Below, piece by piece: positions 1-7,053 of a stretch of DNA of 26,346 nucleotides. A program made the position numbers and the translations under genes. Numbering within the stretch: the first letter of the stretch is position 1; each line of letters opens with the position of its first letter. Source of the DNA: an uncultured Collinsella sp. (GTDB lineage Bacteria; Actinomycetota; Coriobacteriia; Coriobacteriales; Coriobacteriaceae); NCBI GenBank assembly GCA_900548075.1, contig URJD01000005.1:1-26346 (forward strand), read 5' to 3'. The notes below the pieces were generated by a model. It was not told the origin of the DNA, searched no databases, and saw only the letters and a list, made by a program, of their open reading frames with translations.

Positions 1-31
1 TATCGACAGAGCAGACGTACTTGTTCTCCAT
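1..31 (-). CDS. 5' end of an unidentified gene (first 10 codons)
   Basis: An ATG at 31-29 on the minus strand is preceded by a clear AAGGAG ribosome binding site six bases upstream. The visible product begins MENKYVCSVD and runs off the left edge. Ten residues do not identify a family. The pattern of a short polar start, a beta-strand and a terminal Asp is compatible with the first strand of a ROK-family sugar kinase (Y-V-x-x-V-D followed by a glycine-rich loop). Such a kinase would fit after a NanA-like lyase, but this is a guess. The gene follows the lyase gene in the same direction, separated from it by a long hairpin. Confidence 0.6.
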   Translation of the reverse strand, partial: MENKYVCSVD

Positions 32-110
32 GTCGCTCTCCTTAGGAGATAAAAACAACTACAGGAAATGAAGGCGGTGTTATCGCCGCAACTCAGTAAA
101 GGTTTCCCAG

Positions 111-190
111 GTGCCCGAGGTTGGGGCTCAAGTGGTCGGGCGTTGACCTAATGGGTCACGCTCGACCGCTTGAGCCCCAAGATCGGGTGC
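111..190. other. Long imperfect palindrome (RNA hairpin) between two co-directional genes
   Basis: The core arms are 121-132 (TTGGGGCTCAAG) and 169-180 (CTTGAGCCCCAA), a perfect 12-bp pairing. It continues inward through GGTCG/CGACC, GCGT/ACGC and GACC/GGTC, with wobble pairs and one bulged base, to a loop at 149-153. After a 2x2 internal mismatch, an outer helix pairs 111-118 with 183-190. It lies downstream of the lyase stop codon at 202 and upstream of the next gene. No run of U follows the stem on the minus strand, so it is not a textbook intrinsic terminator. It may be an mRNA-stabilising, processing or attenuating hairpin. Confidence 0.7.
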
Positions 191-201
191 CCGGGGAAGC
201 T

Positions 202-1122
202 TTACAGGAGACCGTTGTCCTGGAGGACCTTCTTAATCGCCTCGACGTTCTCGCCGGTCATGGCCTTCACCGGGCGCGGCATGGTCGGGCTGTCGAAGAT
301 ACCCATGAGGTTCATAGCGGTCTTGAAGGCGCCGACGCCACCGGCATAGCCCTGGACGCCCGAGGTGACATCCCAGATGTGCGAAATCTCATTGAGGCGA
401 TCCTGCTCGGCCTTGACGGTAGCCCAGTCACCAGCCTGAGCGGCCTTCCACTGACGCACGTAGCCCTCGGGCTCAACGTTGGCGAGACCCGGGACGGAAC
501 CGTCGGCGCCACCGAGGTAGGCGCCGTCGACAACAACCTCGTGACCGGTGAGGATGCTCATCGGATGGCCGTTCTTCTCGTTCTCCTGAACGAGGTAGCG
601 GAACGAGATGTCATCACCCGAGGAATCCTTGACGCCAGCAAGGACGCCCTCGGCGCCGAGCTTGGCAAGGAGCTTCCAGGGGAGCTTGGTGTGAACGCAG
701 ACGGGAATGTCATAGGCGAAGATGGGCAGGTCGAGCTCCTCGTGCAGGATACGGAAGTGCTCCTCGACCTCGGTCATGCCCTGCAGGGCATAGAACGGGC
801 AGGTGGCGACGAGGGCATCGGCGCCCAGCTCCTGGGCGACCTTGCCGTGCTCGATCATGCGCTCGGTCTCGGTATCGATGATGCCGACCAGAACAGGCAC
901 ACGGTGGTCGACGATACGAACGGCCTCGGCGATAATCTGGCGACGGCGCTCGTCGGTGGAGAAGACGACCTCGCCCGAGGATCCCAAGAAGAACAGGCCA
1001 TCGACGCCGGCATCGATCATGCGGTTGATGCTGCGCTCAAAGGAGGCAACGTCGAGCTGGTGATCTTCGGTATCGGGAACAACGACGGGAGGGATAACGC
1101 CGGTGAATTTCTGAGTTGCCAC
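202..1122 (-). CDS. DapA/NanA-superfamily aldolase-lyase (possible N-acetylneuraminate lyase)
   Basis: Class I (Schiff-base) pyruvate-dependent TIM-barrel enzyme of 306 residues, close to the usual 290-310. Visible motifs are GSSGE at 47-51 (pyruvate carboxylate binding), Tyr137 in FAYDIP, and the Schiff-base Lys165 in GVKDSSGD. The spacing gives the same numbering as E. coli NanA Tyr137 and Lys165. I chose the GTG at 1122 because AAGGAG lies six bases upstream and the protein then starts VATQKFTGVIPP as expected; an upstream in-frame start at 1206 has no such site and would add 28 unrelated residues. It is the last complete gene of the transporter-esterase unit, so it probably cleaves the imported keto-sugar acid to pyruvate plus an aldehyde sugar. 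By eye, the NanA residues Asp191, Glu192 and Ser208 are not conserved, so the substrate could be another 2-keto-3-deoxy acid. Family certain, substrate not. Confidence 0.9.
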   Translation of the reverse strand: MATQKFTGVIPPVVVPDTEDHQLDVASFERSINRMIDAGVDGLFFLGSSGEVVFSTDERRRQIIAEAVRIVDHRVPVLVGIIDTETERMIEHGKVAQELGADALVATCPFYALQGMTEVEEHFRILHEELDLPIFAYDIPVCVHTKLPWKLLAKLGAEGVLAGVKDSSGDDISFRYLVQENEKNGHPMSILTGHEVVVDGAYLGGADGSVPGLANVEPEGYVRQWKAAQAGDWATVKAEQDRLNEISHIWDVTSGVQGYAGGVGAFKTAMNLMGIFDSPTMPRPVKAMTGENVEAIKKVLQDNGLL

Positions 1123-1190
1123 AAGAATCTCCTTAGTTGTCTGGCGGGCGGCCCTATGCCACCCACTCTTGTTGGCAGTGTCCAGGCCGT

Positions 1191-2042
1191 CTAGGCCAAA
1201 GAACACGAGTAGAACGTTTGGCTAAAAAAGTCGACGACTTCGTTTTCGAACGCATTGATGCGCTCGTGAGCGTATTTGGCATAGATGATATGCCTCCGGT
1301 CACACTCAAGACCGTTGAATACGGCAAACTGATCCTTGGGATCGCTCACGGTATCCATAAGCGATGTGCCCATGAGCACCGATCCGCGCACCCGAGACGA
1401 CAGCGCCTCGAGGCCGCCAGGAAGCGGATTGGCAACCGCCGTGCAGGCGAGGCCCCGCTCGTCCAGAGCAGAAACCGCCAGCGCGACTCCGCCGCCAAGA
1501 CCCTCGCCCCATGCAAAGATGCGGTCGGGGTCCATGCCATCAAGATTGCGCGCCACCTTCGCCAGCGCGCAACCCCAACGGACGCGCTCGACAAAAGCGG
1601 GCGAAGCAATCCCCCGCCGCAGGTCGTCCGCACCAGCAACATCGTCATCCAGCGCGAGAACGGCATACCCCATGGCGGCAAATCTCGTCATGTGATGCCA
1701 GCCGCGCACAGGCCGATCGATGTCGTGGAACATCAGGCACAACGGCACGCGCTCAGATACTCGGGCACGACCGACAGGCTCGATCAAACGAGCGTGAATC
1801 GCATCGTCACCGAGCTCAAAGGAGACCTCCGAGTAACGGGCGCAAGGGTTAACAAAGTCAATCGCCGTTATGGCCAGGCCTTGAATCTCAAGATTCGAAG
1901 CGCATGTCTCTAAATCAGAAACATCTGCTTGGACATCACCGCGCCAGTCCCGATATTCTGCGAGCCTTGACGAAACCGTTCCAGGAATTCCCACGAGTCC
2001 GGGGACAATCAGCTCGTCAACATTGCTCTCGCACTTAGACAT
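1191..2042 (-). CDS. Degenerate CE7/AXE1-like alpha/beta-hydrolase lacking the catalytic serine
   Basis: A 283-residue paralogue of the adjacent full-length esterase. The two align through the core: RIFAWGEGLGGG against RVFVNGASQGGG, the region around Asp220 against that around Asp274, and YAHE (His249) against GHEE (His303). At the nucleophile elbow the Ser is Gly171 (codon GGT). The HGY oxyanion segment has become HDI, the RGQ-type motif is absent, and about 40 residues of the cap between the last strands are missing. The acid and histidine of the triad remain. Its ATG overlaps the stop codon of the upstream esterase by 8 bases and follows a purine-rich site, so it is translated together with it. 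The frame is intact, so it is not an obvious pseudogene. It may be a non-catalytic partner or binding protein; this is inference. Confidence 0.85.
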   Translation of the reverse strand: MSKCESNVDELIVPGLVGIPGTVSSRLAEYRDWRGDVQADVSDLETCASNLEIQGLAITAIDFVNPCARYSEVSFELGDDAIHARLIEPVGRARVSERVPLCLMFHDIDRPVRGWHHMTRFAAMGYAVLALDDDVAGADDLRRGIASPAFVERVRWGCALAKVARNLDGMDPDRIFAWGEGLGGGVALAVSALDERGLACTAVANPLPGGLEALSSRVRGSVLMGTSLMDTVSDPKDQFAVFNGLECDRRHIIYAKYAHERINAFENEVVDFFSQTFYSCSLA

Positions 2043-3012
2043 GAGCCTCCCCTCCCTTGCAGAAAAACGGAATGATCAGATCGTCAAAATCCTGAATCTC
2101 CTCGTGGCCAAAGCCTTCAAAGAACTCATGACGCTTTTCGCAGGTCAGATTGTTATAGACCGCAAACTGCGTCGCTGGTGGACAGACGATATCGGCTGTG
2201 CCGGTGCCAAACAGCACGGGGCATTTGACCACAGGGGCAAAGTTCTTGGAATCGAAGTACGCCAGCTTGGCATAGGCTTCGTCAATACGAGTCGAGTCCT
2301 CGTCAAACCAGCGAGACCAATAGCGCAGGCCCTCGTAGGCAATGTCGTCGGCATCCAAATCCCAGACCAGGCGGAAATCTGACAGGAAGGGATAGAGGAT
2401 GGCGGCGCGATTGATAAGCTCGCTGTTAAGTGCACAGGTCGCAATGCCCAAACCGCCGCCCTGCGACGCGCCGTTCACAAACACACGGGCAAGATCGATG
2501 CCCTCGAGCTCGCGAACGATACGGCACAGGATGCGAATATCTTGGTGCAAGCGGACATAGTAGAGGTTGGCCGGGTCGCCGTCGATACCGGCGACGATAT
2601 GCCCGGCAACCGTTGTGCCCTCAAATCCACCAATGTCCTCGGAGGGACCTCCTTGGCCGGGGCAGTCGAGGGCGATGAGTGCCATGCCCATGCCCGCAAA
2701 CGACGCCTGCTCAAACCAGCTGCGGCTTGCACCCGGATACCCATGGAACTGAAGTACCAATGGCACGGGCTCGTCCGAGACGGGTTTAAGGTACTTGGCA
2801 TGCAGGCGAGCGCCACACATACCGGTATACCAGAGGTCGAAAAGCTGGCAGGTCGCGGCATCGGTGACCGATGCCGTCTCGATCGCGTAGTCAAGCCCGA
2901 CGGCGTCGGCCTCGGCCATGCGATCCTTCCAAAAGAGATCGAAATCTGATGGACGGGGCATGGCGCCTCGATATTCACCAAATTGATGTTGTAGCTCCTG
3001 AGCACTTGGCAT
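2035..3012 (-). CDS. CE7/AXE1-family carbohydrate esterase (acetyl esterase)
   Basis: An alpha/beta-hydrolase of 325 residues, the usual size of the acetylxylan esterase/cephalosporin-C deacetylase family. The N-terminal PSDFDLFWKDRM is a family hallmark. Also visible are FHGYPG (Tyr92, oxyanion hole), the nucleophile elbow GASQGG (Ser183), GTADIVCPP (Asp274) and GHEE (His303, Glu304), giving a complete Ser-Asp-His triad. The family's RGQ motif reads PGQ (Pro118), an unusual change. There is no signal peptide, so it acts in the cytoplasm and presumably removes acetyl groups from an imported molecule before the lyase acts. The ATG at 3012 has only a weak AAAGG upstream, and no better in-frame start is visible. 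It follows the ATPase gene by 80 bases and overlaps the next gene by 8. Confidence 0.88.
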   Translation of the reverse strand: MPSAQELQHQFGEYRGAMPRPSDFDLFWKDRMAEADAVGLDYAIETASVTDAATCQLFDLWYTGMCGARLHAKYLKPVSDEPVPLVLQFHGYPGASRSWFEQASFAGMGMALIALDCPGQGGPSEDIGGFEGTTVAGHIVAGIDGDPANLYYVRLHQDIRILCRIVRELEGIDLARVFVNGASQGGGLGIATCALNSELINRAAILYPFLSDFRLVWDLDADDIAYEGLRYWSRWFDEDSTRIDEAYAKLAYFDSKNFAPVVKCPVLFGTGTADIVCPPATQFAVYNNLTCEKRHEFFEGFGHEEIQDFDDLIIPFFCKGGEAHV

Positions 3013-3092
3013 TGCTCGTGAACCCAGCCTTTCGAAATCGCAACGGAGGTGCGCCCGGCAAGGGAACCGGGCGCACGGGAGGGAAAGCGAGG

Positions 3093-3920
3093 CTACTCGC
3101 CGAGCTTGGGATGCAGCAGCGACGGCGCAGCGCCGAGCAGCATCTTGGTGTAGGGGTCCTGAGGGTGCTGGAAGACCTGCTTGGCCTCGCCATGCTCGAC
3201 GATCTTGCCGCCATTCATAACGATGATGTCGTCAGAGATATAGCGGACCGTCTGGATGTCATGGCTGATGAACACCATGGCCAGGCCGAGCTCCTTCTTA
3301 AGGTCGGTCAGCAGGTTCAGAATCTGCGCGCGGACCGAAACGTCCAGAGCCGAGGTGGGCTCGTCGGCGATGATGGCATCGGGGTTCAGCGACAGGGCAC
3401 GGGCAATTGCGACGCGCTGGCGCTGGCCGCCCGAAAGCTGGCCGGGAAGAACCTCGGCGGCGGAGCTGGGCAGACCGGTGAGCTCCAAGAGCTCCTTGAC
3501 GCGCTTCTCCTGCTCGGCCTCGGTACCCAGGTTGTGGACGCGCATGGGGTCGAGCAGTTGCTCGCGAACGACCATGCGAGGGTTGAGCGCCGTGGCCGGG
3601 TTCTGGAACACGACCGAGATGACGCGACCCATGTGACGACGGTCCTCGGCGGTACGTTTGGTAACGTCCTTGCCCTTAAAGTAGACCTTGCCGCTCGTGG
3701 GGGCCTGCAGGCCGCACATGACGTTGGCGGTGGTGGACTTACCGCAACCGGACTCGCCGACGATACCGATCGTCTGACCGGGCATGAGCTTAATCGTTAC
3801 ACCCTGGACGGCGTGAACCAGGTTGGGGTGCAGAATCGAGCCGGTACGGGTCCTAAAGGTGACGTGGACGTCATCAAGGAAGATGATCGGCTCGACGCCG
3901 TTGACTGCGGTCTCGCTCAT
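3093..3920 (-). CDS. Oligopeptide-family ABC transporter ATPase (OppF/DppF type)
   Basis: A 275-residue nucleotide-binding subunit with Walker A GESGCGKST, Q-loop in VVFQNPATALNPRM, signature LSGGQRQRVAIARAL, Walker B AIIADEPTSALD and switch histidine in VFISHD. The C-terminal segment HPQDPYTKMLLGAAPSLLHP is the Opp/Dpp-specific extension. It energises import with the second ATPase fused to the permease. Its ATG directly follows the TAG stop of the fusion gene, and a near-perfect GGAGGTGAT ribosome binding site lies inside the end of that gene, so the two are translationally coupled. The substrate is not visible in the ATPase. Family certain. Confidence 0.95.
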   Translation of the reverse strand: MSETAVNGVEPIIFLDDVHVTFRTRTGSILHPNLVHAVQGVTIKLMPGQTIGIVGESGCGKSTTANVMCGLQAPTSGKVYFKGKDVTKRTAEDRRHMGRVISVVFQNPATALNPRMVVREQLLDPMRVHNLGTEAEQEKRVKELLELTGLPSSAAEVLPGQLSGGQRQRVAIARALSLNPDAIIADEPTSALDVSVRAQILNLLTDLKKELGLAMVFISHDIQTVRYISDDIIVMNGGKIVEHGEAKQVFQHPQDPYTKMLLGAAPSLLHPKLGE

Positions 3921-5936
3921 CTACATCACCTCCGCGTGAGGGGTCAAACCATTTGCCTTGAGCACCTCGTCGGGGAGCTCGGAATAGAAGTGCTCGGTGC
4001 CAGGCACGCGCTTGAAGACCGGACGGGTGTCCAAGCCAATACGCGGATGGCTCGAGCGGGGCGCGAAGCGATCGCCCTTGGGGAAATCGCGCGGGCTCGG
4101 AACGGCGCCGGGCACCTGATGCAGGCGACCCGAACCGCTCTCGATGGACAGAACGGAACCCAGAAGACCGCGGGTGTACTCGTGGATCGGGTTGGTGAGC
4201 AGCTCCTTGGTGGGTGCCTGCTCGATAACCTGGCCAGCGTACATAACCGTGATGTTATGGGCAACCTCGGCGACCAGAGCCAGGTCATGCGAAACGAAGA
4301 TCATGGCAAAGCCGAGCTTGGCCTGAAGATCGTTGAGCAGCTTGATGACCTGCTTCTGGACGGTAACGTCCAGAGCGGTCGTGGGCTCGTCGCAGATGAC
4401 CAGCTTGGGGTCGCGGGTAAGGGCCATAGCGATCAGGACACGCTGACGCTGGCCGCCGGAAAGCTCGTGCGGATAGCTCTCGAGCGTGCGCTTGGGATCG
4501 AGGCCGACGAGCTCCAGGAGCTCCTCGGCGCTGCGGGTTCCGCCGCGCTTGGTGAGCTGCTTCATCTGGGCAGAGATGAGCATGGAGGGGTTAAGCGAGG
4601 ACAGAGCGTCCTGATAGACCATAGCGATATCGGTACCGCGCAGGCCGAACCACTCCTTCTTGCTCATCTTGAGCAGGTCGCGACCCTCCCAGAGAACCTC
4701 GCCGGAAAGATGCTCGTCATCGTCGGTCAGGCCCATGATGGCCAGCGTGGTGATGGACTTACCGCAACCGGACTCGCCCACCAGGCCCATGGTCTGACCA
4801 GGACGGACGTCAAAGTTGACATGGTCGACGACGTTGATATCACCGTGATGCTCAAACTGGATGCAGAAGTCACGGACCGAGAGAATCGGTTCGACAGACT
4901 CGTCGGGCACATGGCGATCGTCACGCTTGAGCTCGACATCGCGCAGGGCGCCAAGGCGAGCGGAGAGGGACTGGGCCTGCTCCTTGTAGGCGCGAACGGG
5001 GTCGGAGACCAGCAGGTCGGCCTCGCGACGCTTGGAGGAATCGGTCGGATCCAGGGCGGCGGAGGGAGCAGCGGCCATGGCGTCGGTAATGCCCTCGGAG
5101 AGGATGTTGAGCGCCAGGCAGGTGATCATGATGGCCAGACCCGGGAACAGCGCCTGCCACCAACGGCCGGCGAGCACGCCGCCGCGGGCGTCGGCGAGGA
5201 TGTTGCCCCAGGTAGCGGTGGGCTCCTGGATACCAGCGCCGATGAAGGTCAGCGAGGCCTCGAAGATGATGGCGTCGGCGACCAGGGTAACGGTGAAGAC
5301 CATGATCGGGGCGATGCAGTTACGCAGAACATGCTTGATCAAAATCCACGGAGCCTTGGCGCCGGAAACGATGACCGCGCGGACATAGTCCTCGCCGTAC
5401 TCGGACACGATGTTGGCGCGCACGATACGGGCAATCTGCGGAGTGTACATAAAGCCGATGGCGAAGATGATCGACGGCACGGAGTTGCCCAGGATGGAGA
5501 CGAAGACGGCCGCGAGGGCGATGCCCGGAATGGACATGATGATGTCCAGGATACGCATGATCGTCTCGGAGACGGCCTTGCGCGAAACCGCTGCAAGGGC
5601 GCCCACGACCGAGCCGCAGACCAGAGCCATGGCAGTGGCGCCAAAGCCGATGATCAGCGAGTAACGACCACCGTAGAGCATACGCGACAGAATGTCGCGA
5701 CCTTTATCGTCGGTACCGAAGATAAATCCGTTGCCGGGAGCCTGGCGAGCCGTAAAGATCTCGACCGGGCTATAGGGGGCAAGAAGGGGCGCCAGAATCG
5801 CAGTCAGGGCGACCAGCACCAGCACGACGGCGGCAATCTTAGAAGACAGCGTCATCTTCTTCCAGCCACCGAGCTTGAGCCCCTTGGAGGCAGCCTTCTC
5901 GAGCTGCTCGGTTTGCTTCTCTCGAATCTTTACCAT
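3921..5936 (-). CDS. Fused ABC transporter permease-ATPase (OppC/DppC + OppD/DppD)
   Basis: One 671-residue protein carries two subunits that are usually separate. Residues about 30-290 are an OppC-type permease: an N-terminal membrane segment near 33-53, GTDDKGRDILSRMLYGGR, and the EAA-like loop SGAKAPWILIKHVLRNCIAP that contacts the ATPases. A charged linker of about 60 residues follows. Residues about 350-671 are an OppD-type ATPase with Walker A GESGCGKS, signature LSGGQRQRVLIAMAL, Walker B LVICDEPTTALD and the C-terminal oligopeptide-family region. The frame is continuous and both halves keep all their motifs, so this is a real fusion. Similar fusions are known among Opp/Nik-family transporters, including sialic acid systems. 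The gene starts three bases after the OppB-type gene. It must pair with that permease and the separate OppF-type ATPase. Confidence 0.93.
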   Translation of the reverse strand: MVKIREKQTEQLEKAASKGLKLGGWKKMTLSSKIAAVVLVLVALTAILAPLLAPYSPVEIFTARQAPGNGFIFGTDDKGRDILSRMLYGGRYSLIIGFGATAMALVCGSVVGALAAVSRKAVSETIMRILDIIMSIPGIALAAVFVSILGNSVPSIIFAIGFMYTPQIARIVRANIVSEYGEDYVRAVIVSGAKAPWILIKHVLRNCIAPIMVFTVTLVADAIIFEASLTFIGAGIQEPTATWGNILADARGGVLAGRWWQALFPGLAIMITCLALNILSEGITDAMAAAPSAALDPTDSSKRREADLLVSDPVRAYKEQAQSLSARLGALRDVELKRDDRHVPDESVEPILSVRDFCIQFEHHGDINVVDHVNFDVRPGQTMGLVGESGCGKSITTLAIMGLTDDDEHLSGEVLWEGRDLLKMSKKEWFGLRGTDIAMVYQDALSSLNPSMLISAQMKQLTKRGGTRSAEELLELVGLDPKRTLESYPHELSGGQRQRVLIAMALTRDPKLVICDEPTTALDVTVQKQVIKLLNDLQAKLGFAMIFVSHDLALVAEVAHNITVMYAGQVIEQAPTKELLTNPIHEYTRGLLGSVLSIESGSGRLHQVPGAVPSPRDFPKGDRFAPRSSHPRIGLDTRPVFKRVPGTEHFYSELPDEVLKANGLTPHAEVM

Positions 5937-5939
5937 AAT

Positions 5940-6896
5940 CTACACCGTCCTGATGCGCGGGTTGATGAGCAGGTAGAGCATGTCAACCACGATGTTGATG
6001 ATGATGAAGGCAAGAGCAACGACGATAACGACGCCCTGAACCAGGTTCGCCTCGTTGCCCTGAACGCCCTGCAGAATCGCGGTGCCCATGCCGGGGAGGT
6101 TGAAGATAACCTCGATGACGACGGCGCCGCCCATGAGGTAACCGATCTTAAGACCGAGGGTGGTGACCGGGGTGATCAGCGCATTGCGAAGAACGTTGAT
6201 GCCGACGACGACCTTCTCGGGAACGCCGGCGCCGCGAGCCATACGGACATAATCCTTGTCGAGCTCCTCGACCATGGCGGTACGCACGATACGAGTCATC
6301 TGGCCCGTCAGCGGAAATGCCAAGGCGATAGCGGGCATGATCATACGTCCCAGATAGCCAACCGGATTCGTGGTGAAGTGAGGCAGAGCACCCGATGCCG
6401 GGAGCACCTTAAGGTAGGAAGAGAACAGCAGGATCAACAGAACGGCAAGCCAGAACGACGGGGTTGCCAAGCCGGCGATGGAAAAGACGCGGATCACTTG
6501 GTCCGGCCATTTGTCGCGATACAGTGCCGCGATGACGCCGAGCAAAAACGAAACGACCGCACCGATAGCAAGACCGATAAAGGTCAGCTGCATCGTGACG
6601 GGCAGGGCCGTGGAGATGCGCTTGGCAACGGAGTTGCGAGCAGCACCATAGGTGCCCATGTCGCCATGGATCAGATCGCCCATATAGCGCACATAGCGCA
6701 CGGGCCAGGGGTCGTCCAGACCATACTTCTCATGGTACTCGGCAACCGCCTCGGGCGAGGCACCGTCACCCAACGCCGTGTAGGCGGGGTCGGTCTTGGA
6801 GAACGACATAAGGAAGAACACCAGGACGGTGACGCCCAATGCCATGATCGGCAGCGCCACAAGACGCCTTCCAATCAAACGTAGCAAGTTGTTCAC
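5940..6896 (-). CDS. ABC transporter permease (OppB/DppB type)
   Basis: A polytopic membrane protein of 318 residues with an N-terminal segment LVALPIMALGVTVLVFFLM, the family signature DDPWPVRYVRYMGDLIHGDMG, four or five further hydrophobic segments, and the ATPase-contacting loop around ARGAGVPEKVVVGINVLRNALITP. I chose GTG 6896 because an AAGGGGAG site lies about five bases upstream and the protein then begins MNNLLRLIGRRL; the longer frame from 6929 adds 11 charged residues and no better site. It forms the transmembrane heterodimer with the permease half of the downstream fusion. It is second in the operon, 157 bases after the binding-protein gene, with hairpins in that gap. Confidence 0.93.
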   Translation of the reverse strand: MNNLLRLIGRRLVALPIMALGVTVLVFFLMSFSKTDPAYTALGDGASPEAVAEYHEKYGLDDPWPVRYVRYMGDLIHGDMGTYGAARNSVAKRISTALPVTMQLTFIGLAIGAVVSFLLGVIAALYRDKWPDQVIRVFSIAGLATPSFWLAVLLILLFSSYLKVLPASGALPHFTTNPVGYLGRMIMPAIALAFPLTGQMTRIVRTAMVEELDKDYVRMARGAGVPEKVVVGINVLRNALITPVTTLGLKIGYLMGGAVVIEVIFNLPGMGTAILQGVQGNEANLVQGVVIVVALAFIIINIVVDMLYLLINPRIRTV

Positions 6897-6936
6897 GTTC
6901 TCTCCCCTTTCTTTTGTCGGTAGGACCAACTGGTAT

Positions 6937-6954
6937 ATGAGTACGGATACTCAT
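6937..6954. repeat. Small perfect inverted repeat in the transporter intergenic gap
   Basis: ATGAGTA (6937-6943) and TACTCAT (6948-6954) are perfect inverted repeats around a 4-base centre. It sits between the intergenic hairpin and the permease ribosome binding site. In RNA it would form a 7-bp stem-loop. Confidence 0.45.
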
Positions 6955-6957
6955 TAC

Positions 6958-6991
6958 AAGACCCGAGCGACATCGTTGCCGCCCGGGTCTT
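6958..6991 (-). other. Intergenic mRNA hairpin between binding-protein and permease genes
   Basis: On the minus strand the arms AGACCCGGGC and GCTCGGGTCT pair along 10 bp with one G-U wobble and a 12-base loop (plus-strand arms 6959-6968 and 6981-6990), extended by one A-T pair. The tail after the stem on that strand is not U-rich, so a leaky terminator or mRNA-stabilising structure is more likely than a full stop. Such hairpins after a binding-protein gene commonly raise its expression over the permease genes. On the plus strand the stem has a mismatch but is followed by TTTGTTT. Confidence 0.5.
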
Positions 6992-7053
6992 TGTTTCAAC
7001 TATGAGGATACGGTCCCAACGGCCGACATCCTGCATACAGACTCAAGCGAGTC

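Noticed and set aside
2871..6884. A 1337-codon open frame on the plus strand
   Set aside because: It lies antisense to the esterase and three ABC transporter genes, all with full family motifs. The Asp/Gly/His-rich product has no recognisable domain. It is a by-product of G/C-ending codons in the true genes.
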